Assembly (NCBI RefSeq): GCF_003501885.1
Contig: NZ_QWFA01000051.1
Coordinates: 1 to 34,653 of the forward strand
Length of the DNA stretch: 34,653 bases
Reading direction: 5' to 3'
Source of the DNA: Streptomyces globisporus
Lineage (GTDB): Bacteria; Actinomycetota; Actinomycetes; Streptomycetales; Streptomycetaceae
This document shows, piece by piece, positions 30,648 through 34,653 of the stretch. Every line of letters begins with the position of its first letter. The stretch's first letter is position 1. The position numbers and the translations under genes were made by a program. The notes below the pieces were generated by a model that was not told where the DNA came from, ran no database searches, and worked only from the letters and a program-made list of their open reading frames with translations.

Positions 30648-31586
30648 ATGAGTGACCCTTCCTCCCCCTTCGGCTTCGAGCACGTGCGCCGTGGCTACGA
30701 CCGCGGTCAGGTGGACGACCGCATCGCCAAGCTCATCGCGGACCGTGACAGTGCCCTGGCCCGAATCACCTCTCTGGAAAAGCGCATCGAGGAGCTGCAC
30801 CTCGAAACGCAGAACGCCCAGGCCCAGGTAAACGACGCCGAGCCGTCGTACGCCGGTCTCGGCGCCCGTGTCGAGAAGATTCTCCGCCTCGCCGAGGAGG
30901 AGGCCAAGGACCTGCGCGAGGAGGCCCGCCGGGCCGCCGAGCAGCACCGCGAGCTCGCCGAGTCGGCGGCCCAGCAGGTGCGCAACGACGCCGAGTCGTT
31001 CGCCGCCGAGCGCAAGGCGAAGGCCGAGGACGAGGGCGTCCGCATCGTCGAGAAGGCCCAGGGCGAGGCGAACACGCTCCGCTCCGACGCCCAGAAGGAC
31101 GCCCAGCAGAAGCGCGAGGAGGCCGACGCCCTCTTCGAGGAGACCCGCGCCAAGGCCGCCCAGGCCGCGGCCGACTTCGAGACCAACCTCGCCAAGCGCC
31201 GCGAGCAGTCGGAGCGCGACCTCGCCTCCCGCCAGGCCAAGGCCGAGAAGCGTCTCGCCGAGATCGAGCACCGCGCCGAGCAGCTCCGCCTGGAGGCCGA
31301 GAAGCTCCGCACGGACGCCGAGCGCCGGGCCCGCCAGACGGTGGAGACCGCCCAGCGTCAGGCCGAGGACATCGTCGCCGACGCCAACGCCAAGGCCGAC
31401 CGGATCCGCAGCGAATCGGAGCGCGAGCTGGCGGCGCTCACCAACCGCCGCGACTCGATCAACGCGCAGCTGACCAACGTCCGCGAGATGCTGGCGACGC
31501 TGACCGGCGCCGCCGTGGCCGCCGCCGGCACCCCGGTGGAGGACGAGCCCGCGACCCGCGGTGTCCCGGCCCAGCAGAGCCGCTGA
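30648..31586 (+). CDS. filP: FilP, intermediate-filament-like coiled-coil protein
   Basis: 312 residues, ATG at 30648 with AGGA 6 nt upstream; the open frame from 30594 has no ribosome site. It starts MSDPSSPFGFEHVRRGYDRGQVDDRIAKL, a DivIVA-like N-terminal motif shared with Scy, then a long Ala/Glu/Lys/Arg coiled coil to about residue 280 (RADRDSALARITSLEKRIEEL is an early heptad run), with a helical C-terminal end and a short flexible tail (VEDEPATRGVPAQQSR). FilP self-assembles into a cytoskeletal network behind growing tips, stiffens hyphae, and interacts with Scy and DivIVA. The terminator at 31615-31649 follows. Confidence 0.96.
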   Translation: MSDPSSPFGFEHVRRGYDRGQVDDRIAKLIADRDSALARITSLEKRIEELHLETQNAQAQVNDAEPSYAGLGARVEKILRLAEEEAKDLREEARRAAEQHRELAESAAQQVRNDAESFAAERKAKAEDEGVRIVEKAQGEANTLRSDAQKDAQQKREEADALFEETRAKAAQAAADFETNLAKRREQSERDLASRQAKAEKRLAEIEHRAEQLRLEAEKLRTDAERRARQTVETAQRQAEDIVADANAKADRIRSESERELAALTNRRDSINAQLTNVREMLATLTGAAVAAAGTPVEDEPATRGVPAQQSR

Positions 31587-31614
31587 CCCCCGCGGCAACG
31601 CCGTACCCCCGTGT

Positions 31615-31649
31615 GCGCCCGGTTCCGCCGTTGTGGTGGCGCCGGGCGC
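31615..31649 (+). terminator. Hairpin terminator after filP
   Basis: GCGCCCGG (31615-31622) pairs with CCGGGCGC (31642-31649) and, inside, CCGCC pairs with GGTGG (one wobble). It lies 29 nt after the filP stop and before the ABC promoter at 31660; no T run. Confidence 0.6.
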
Positions 31650-31659
31650 TCTGGCGTTC

Positions 31660-31665
31660 TAGCGT
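31660..31665 (+). promoter_or_regulatory. -10 element of the first ABC transporter gene, leaderless
   Basis: TAGCGT ends 6 nt before the ATG at 31672, with no Shine-Dalgarno between them; transcription likely starts at or beside the start codon. Confidence 0.55.
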
Positions 31666-31671
31666 GAGCGC

Positions 31672-32667
31672 ATGATCGAGCTCGAGGGACTCACCAAACG
31701 GTTCGGCAGCAAGGTCGCCGTCGATCATCTGACGTGTCAGGTGAGGCCGGGCATCGTGACGGGCTTTCTCGGCCCCAACGGCGCGGGCAAGTCGACCACC
31801 ATGCGGATGATGCTCGATCTCGACAATCCCACCAGCGGTACGGTGCGCATCGACGGCAAGCACTACCGCGACCTCCAGGAACCGCTGAAGTACATCGGAG
31901 CGCTCCTCGACGCCAAGGCGATGCACGGCGGCCGCAGCGCGTACAACAACCTGCTGTGCCTGGCGCAGAGCAACCGCATCCCGAGCAGCCGGGTCGACGA
32001 GGTGCTCGACATGGTCGGGCTGAGCGCGGTCGCGAAGAAGAAGTCCAAGGGGTTCTCCCTCGGCATGGGCCAGCGGCTCGGTATCGCCTCCGCGTTGCTG
32101 GGCGACCCCGAGATCCTGATGTTCGACGAGCCGGTCAACGGACTGGACCCGGAGGGCATCCACTGGATCCGCAATCTGATGAAGGCGCTCGCGTCGGAGG
32201 GCCGGACGATCTTCGTCTCGTCGCACCTGATGAGCGAAATGGCGCTGACCGCCGACCACTTGATCGTGATCGGCCAGGGCAAGCTGCTGGCCGACACCTC
32301 GATGGCGGACTTCATCCAGGAGAACTCCCGCAGCTACACGCGGCTGCGCTCACCGCAGTACGAACGGCTGCGGGACGTGCTGCACCAGGAGGGCTTCACG
32401 GCCGTGGAGACGGCGGGCGGCGTCCTGGAGATCGACGGTGCCACGACCGAGGAGCTGGGTGAGCTGGCGGCCCGGCACCAGGTGGTGCTGCACGAGCTGA
32501 GCTCCCAGCGGGCCTCGCTGGAGGAGGCGTTCATGCAGATGACCGCCGGCTCGGTGGAGTACCACGCCCACTCGGACCGGGATCCGGCGGCCGAACCCCC
32601 CGCGGTGGGGGCCGGCTGGGGCGAGAACGGGAACAAGCCGGGCAGCAACGACACCGAGGGGAAGTGA
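31672..32667 (+). CDS. ABC transporter ATPase 1
   Basis: 331 residues, ATG at 31672. Motifs in order: Walker A GPNGAGKST (34-42), signature GFSLGMGQRLGIA (a variant of LSGGQ, as in the bacitracin/antibiotic-type exporters), Walker B ILMFDEP, H-loop SSHLMSE. After about residue 220 comes a long C-terminal extension with a helical domain (LRSPQYERLRDVLHQEGF) and a hydrophilic tail (EYHAHSDRDPAAEPP), longer than a basic ATPase subunit. It should energise the permease encoded 4 bp inside its end. A closely similar ATPase begins at 33592. Substrate unknown; drug- or lipid-type export is typical of this group. Confidence 0.93.
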   Translation: MIELEGLTKRFGSKVAVDHLTCQVRPGIVTGFLGPNGAGKSTTMRMMLDLDNPTSGTVRIDGKHYRDLQEPLKYIGALLDAKAMHGGRSAYNNLLCLAQSNRIPSSRVDEVLDMVGLSAVAKKKSKGFSLGMGQRLGIASALLGDPEILMFDEPVNGLDPEGIHWIRNLMKALASEGRTIFVSSHLMSEMALTADHLIVIGQGKLLADTSMADFIQENSRSYTRLRSPQYERLRDVLHQEGFTAVETAGGVLEIDGATTEELGELAARHQVVLHELSSQRASLEEAFMQMTAGSVEYHAHSDRDPAAEPPAVGAGWGENGNKPGSNDTEGK

Positions 32668-33452
32668 CGACGATGGCATCGGTACCCGCGGTTCTCACCT
32701 CGGAATGGACCAAGATCCGGTCGGTCTCCTCGACCACCTGGACCCTCATCTCCGCGTTCGTGGTCACGGTCGTGATGGGCGCGGCACTGAGCGCCCTGCT
32801 GAACGCCACGTTCGACGACCTCTCCGAGGCCGAGCAGGCCACGTTCGACCCGACCTTCGTCAGCTTCTCCGGGACGGTGCTCGGCCAGCTCGCGATGGTG
32901 GTGTTCGGGGTGCTCGTGGTCGGTACGGAGTACAGCTCCGGCATGATCCGCACCTCGCTGGCGGCGGTGCCCCAGCGCGCGACGTTCCTCTTCAGCAAGA
33001 TCGCGGTGGCCGGGGTGCTGGCCCTGGTCGTGGGGCTGCTCACCAGCTTCGTCTCGTTCTTCCTGAGCCAGGCCATGCTCGGCGACCGGGGTACCGACAT
33101 CGGCGCGGACAACGTGCTGCGCGCGGTCGTCGGCGGCGGGCTCTACATGGGTCTTATCGCGATCTTCTCCATGGGCGTGGCGGCGATGCTGCGCAGTTCG
33201 ATGCTGTCGCTCGGCATTCTGATGCCGTTCTTCTTCCTGGTCTCGCAGATCCTCGCGGCGGTGCCGGGGGCCAAGGACGTCGCGCGGTACTTCCCCGACC
33301 AGGCCGGTTCGAAGATCATGCAGGTCGTCCCGGACGCGATGAACACCGATCCCGCCCCGTACGGGCCCTGGGGAGGGCTCGGGATCATGGTGCTCTGGGT
33401 GCTGGCGGCGGTGCTCGGCGGCTTCCTGGTCCTGAAGAAGCGGGACGCGTAA
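32664..33452 (+). CDS. ABC transporter permease 1 (ABC-2 type)
   Basis: 262 residues from the GTG at 32664, which overlaps the ATPase stop (GTGA); the ATG at 32673 is the alternative. It has about six membrane segments (starting TWTLISAFVVTVVMGAAL; TVLGQLAMVVFGVLVVG; VAGVLALVVGLLTSFVSFF; LYMGLIAIFSMGVAAML; LGILMPFFFLVSQIL; GIMVLWVLAAVLGGFLVL). The cytoplasmic EWTKIRSV at the N-terminus and EYSSGMIRTSLAAVPQR are characteristic of ABC-2-type permeases related to bacitracin and copper-ABC export systems. Forms a transporter with the preceding ATPase. Confidence 0.92.
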   Translation: MTTMASVPAVLTSEWTKIRSVSSTTWTLISAFVVTVVMGAALSALLNATFDDLSEAEQATFDPTFVSFSGTVLGQLAMVVFGVLVVGTEYSSGMIRTSLAAVPQRATFLFSKIAVAGVLALVVGLLTSFVSFFLSQAMLGDRGTDIGADNVLRAVVGGGLYMGLIAIFSMGVAAMLRSSMLSLGILMPFFFLVSQILAAVPGAKDVARYFPDQAGSKIMQVVPDAMNTDPAPYGPWGGLGIMVLWVLAAVLGGFLVLKKRDA

Positions 33453-33487
33453 AGCCCGTAACGGGCCGCTCGCACGCTGTGCGCAAC

Positions 33488-33518
33488 TTGGCCGGAACCA
33501 ACAGTGCCTGGTTATCCT
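33488..33518 (+). promoter_or_regulatory. Predicted promoter of the second ABC transporter unit
   Basis: TTGGCC (33488-33493), 19-nt spacer, TATCCT (33513-33518), in the 139-nt gap after the permease gene. The leader would be about 67 nt. Confidence 0.4.
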
Positions 33519-33591
33519 CCTAACTCTTACGGGGGTGTGCGGCCGGGTGGCCCGAGCCCCGAACGACAGAGTGAGTCGATGGGGCTGGAGC

Positions 33592-34653
33592 ATGATCGAG
33601 GCAGTCGGCCTGACCAAGCGCTACGGTGCGAAGACGGCCGTGGACGACCTTTCCTTCCAGGTGCGGCCGGGGGCCGTCACCGGCTTCCTCGGTCCCAACG
33701 GGTCGGGCAAGTCCACGACGATGCGCATGATCCTCGGCCTGGACCGCCCCACCTCAGGTCACGTCACCATCGGCGGCCACCCCTACCGCAGCCTGCCGAA
33801 CGCGCCGCGCCAGGTCGGCGCGCTGCTGGACGCCAAGGGCGTGCACGGCGGCCGTACCGCCCGCAACCACCTGCTGTCCCTGGCCCAGCTGGCCGGTATC
33901 CCGGCGGCCCGGGTCGACGAGGTCCTCGGCGTCGTCGGCCTCCAGGACGTCGCCAAACGGCGCTCCAGCGGCTTCTCGCTCGGGATGGGGCAGCGGCTCG
34001 GGATCGCGGCGGCGCTGCTCGGCGATCCGCAGGTCCTGCTGTTCGACGAGCCGGTCAACGGTCTCGACCCGGAGGGCATCCACTGGGTCCGCAATCTGAT
34101 GAAGTCGCTCGCCGCCGAGGGGCGCACGGTCTTCGTCTCGTCCCACCTGATGAGCGAGATGGCCCTCACCGCCGACCATCTGATCGTGATCGGGCGCGGC
34201 CGGCTGCTTTCCGACATGAGCGTCACGGACTTCATCTCCGCCAACTCCGCGGACTTCGCCCGGGTCCGGGTGCCCGAGGACGGCCCCGAGGACCGGCAGA
34301 AGCTGACGGCCACGCTCATCGAGGCGGGCGGCCGGGTCATGTCGGAGCCGGGCGGGGCCCTGCGGGTCACCGGGCTGCCGCTGCCGAGGATCAGCGACCT
34401 GGCCCACGGCTGCGACGTACGGCTCTGGGAGCTGTCCCCGCACCAGGCGTCGCTGGAGGAGGCCTACATGCGCCTCACGCAGGGCCTGGTGGACTACCGC
34501 TCCACGGACGACGCCAAGGCGGGCCTCGTGGAACCGCCGCCCCTGGACGCGTACGGCTATCCCGTCGGCAGCCACGCCGATGTGCCCGTCGCCCCCGTGG
34601 AGGTGCCGCAGGAGGGCTGGTACGCCCCGCCGCCGCCCGGTCCACGCCCGGCC
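33592..34653 (+). CDS. ABC transporter ATPase 2, 3' end outside window
   Basis: 354 codons without a stop at the window edge. ATG at 33592 chosen by alignment with ATPase 1 (both begin MIE, then GLTKR); an in-frame GTG at 33571 would add seven residues. Walker A GPNGSGKST, signature GFSLGMGQRLGIA, Walker B VLLFDEP and SSHLMSE are the same as in the first copy, and the region between differs by conservative changes (GALLDAKGVHGGRTARNHLL against GALLDAKAMHGGRSAYNNLL). The C-terminal part is Pro/Tyr/Gly-rich (YGYPVGSHADVP, GWYAPPPPGP), a feature ATPase 1 lacks. The paralogues arose by duplication of an ATPase-permease unit; a second permease is expected just beyond the window (inference). Confidence 0.93.
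   Translation, partial: MIEAVGLTKRYGAKTAVDDLSFQVRPGAVTGFLGPNGSGKSTTMRMILGLDRPTSGHVTIGGHPYRSLPNAPRQVGALLDAKGVHGGRTARNHLLSLAQLAGIPAARVDEVLGVVGLQDVAKRRSSGFSLGMGQRLGIAAALLGDPQVLLFDEPVNGLDPEGIHWVRNLMKSLAAEGRTVFVSSHLMSEMALTADHLIVIGRGRLLSDMSVTDFISANSADFARVRVPEDGPEDRQKLTATLIEAGGRVMSEPGGALRVTGLPLPRISDLAHGCDVRLWELSPHQASLEEAYMRLTQGLVDYRSTDDAKAGLVEPPPLDAYGYPVGSHADVPVAPVEVPQEGWYAPPPPGPRPA

Noticed and set aside
33454-33466. GCCCGT/ACGGGC palindrome after permease 1
   Set aside because: Only 6-bp arms and too tight a loop to be a credible terminator; left unassigned.

Overview
The window is very GC-rich, and every gene in it looks like a Streptomyces chromosomal gene (or one from a close relative). The polarity determinant Scy and the filament protein FilP lie side by side, which is a Streptomyces hallmark. 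The cslA/glxA pair, triple AIM24 genes, a SigE-family sigma factor, GTG starts and near-leaderless promoters fit too. From memory, the order scy-filP-ABC on one side and epimerase-thiolase-meaB-two-component system-MarR-DUF3817-icmA-thioredoxin on the other follows the SCO5394 to SCO5420 core region of S. coelicolor. The cslA-glxA block is, again from memory, at SCO2836-2837 in that species, so its position here may be an insertion or a second copy.

Layout. 1-1904 (minus): a DUF6230 - DUF6114 - secreted Pro/Ser/Asp-rich triplet behind a 650-nt upstream region with two TTACT/AGTAA palindromes. 2556-4558: a thioredoxin-TPR protein divergent from a TetR regulator, with a near-perfect operator-like palindrome between them. 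4729-8889 (minus): MFS exporter, MarR regulator, DUF3817 membrane protein and isobutyryl-CoA mutase large subunit; icmA has its own leaderless promoter fully covered by a 24-bp perfect palindrome. 8986-9969: ArsR-type regulator divergent from the MFS gene. 10113-16823: an envelope glycan block with a GH6 lipoprotein, a sigma factor with a membrane-anchored propeller-like partner, the radical-copper oxidase GlxA and the processive glycan synthase CslA. 17004-20506: a DUF3817/thiamine-binding pair, divergent from an operon of three AIM24 proteins, then a second MarR gene.

20529-23496: a response regulator and histidine kinase divergent from a double-PepSY exported protein, with direct repeats between them. 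23585-26369: MeaB GTPase and acetyl-CoA acetyltransferase (minus), divergent from methylmalonyl-CoA epimerase (plus). 26570-31586: scy and filP, giant and medium coiled-coil proteins of the hyphal-tip cytoskeleton. 31672-34653: an ABC ATPase-permease pair and the first part of a paralogous second ATPase.

Two themes tie the window together. One is acyl-CoA skeleton rearrangement (isobutyryl-CoA mutase, MeaB, epimerase, thiolase), which feeds methylmalonyl-CoA and butyryl-CoA pools. The other is apical growth (Scy, FilP, CslA, GlxA, GH6). No tRNA, rRNA, CRISPR array, transposase or phage gene was seen. The best leads for undescribed biology are the sigma/propeller pair inside the CslA-GlxA-GH6 block, the AIM24 trio, the DUF6230/DUF6114 triplet and the operator palindromes.
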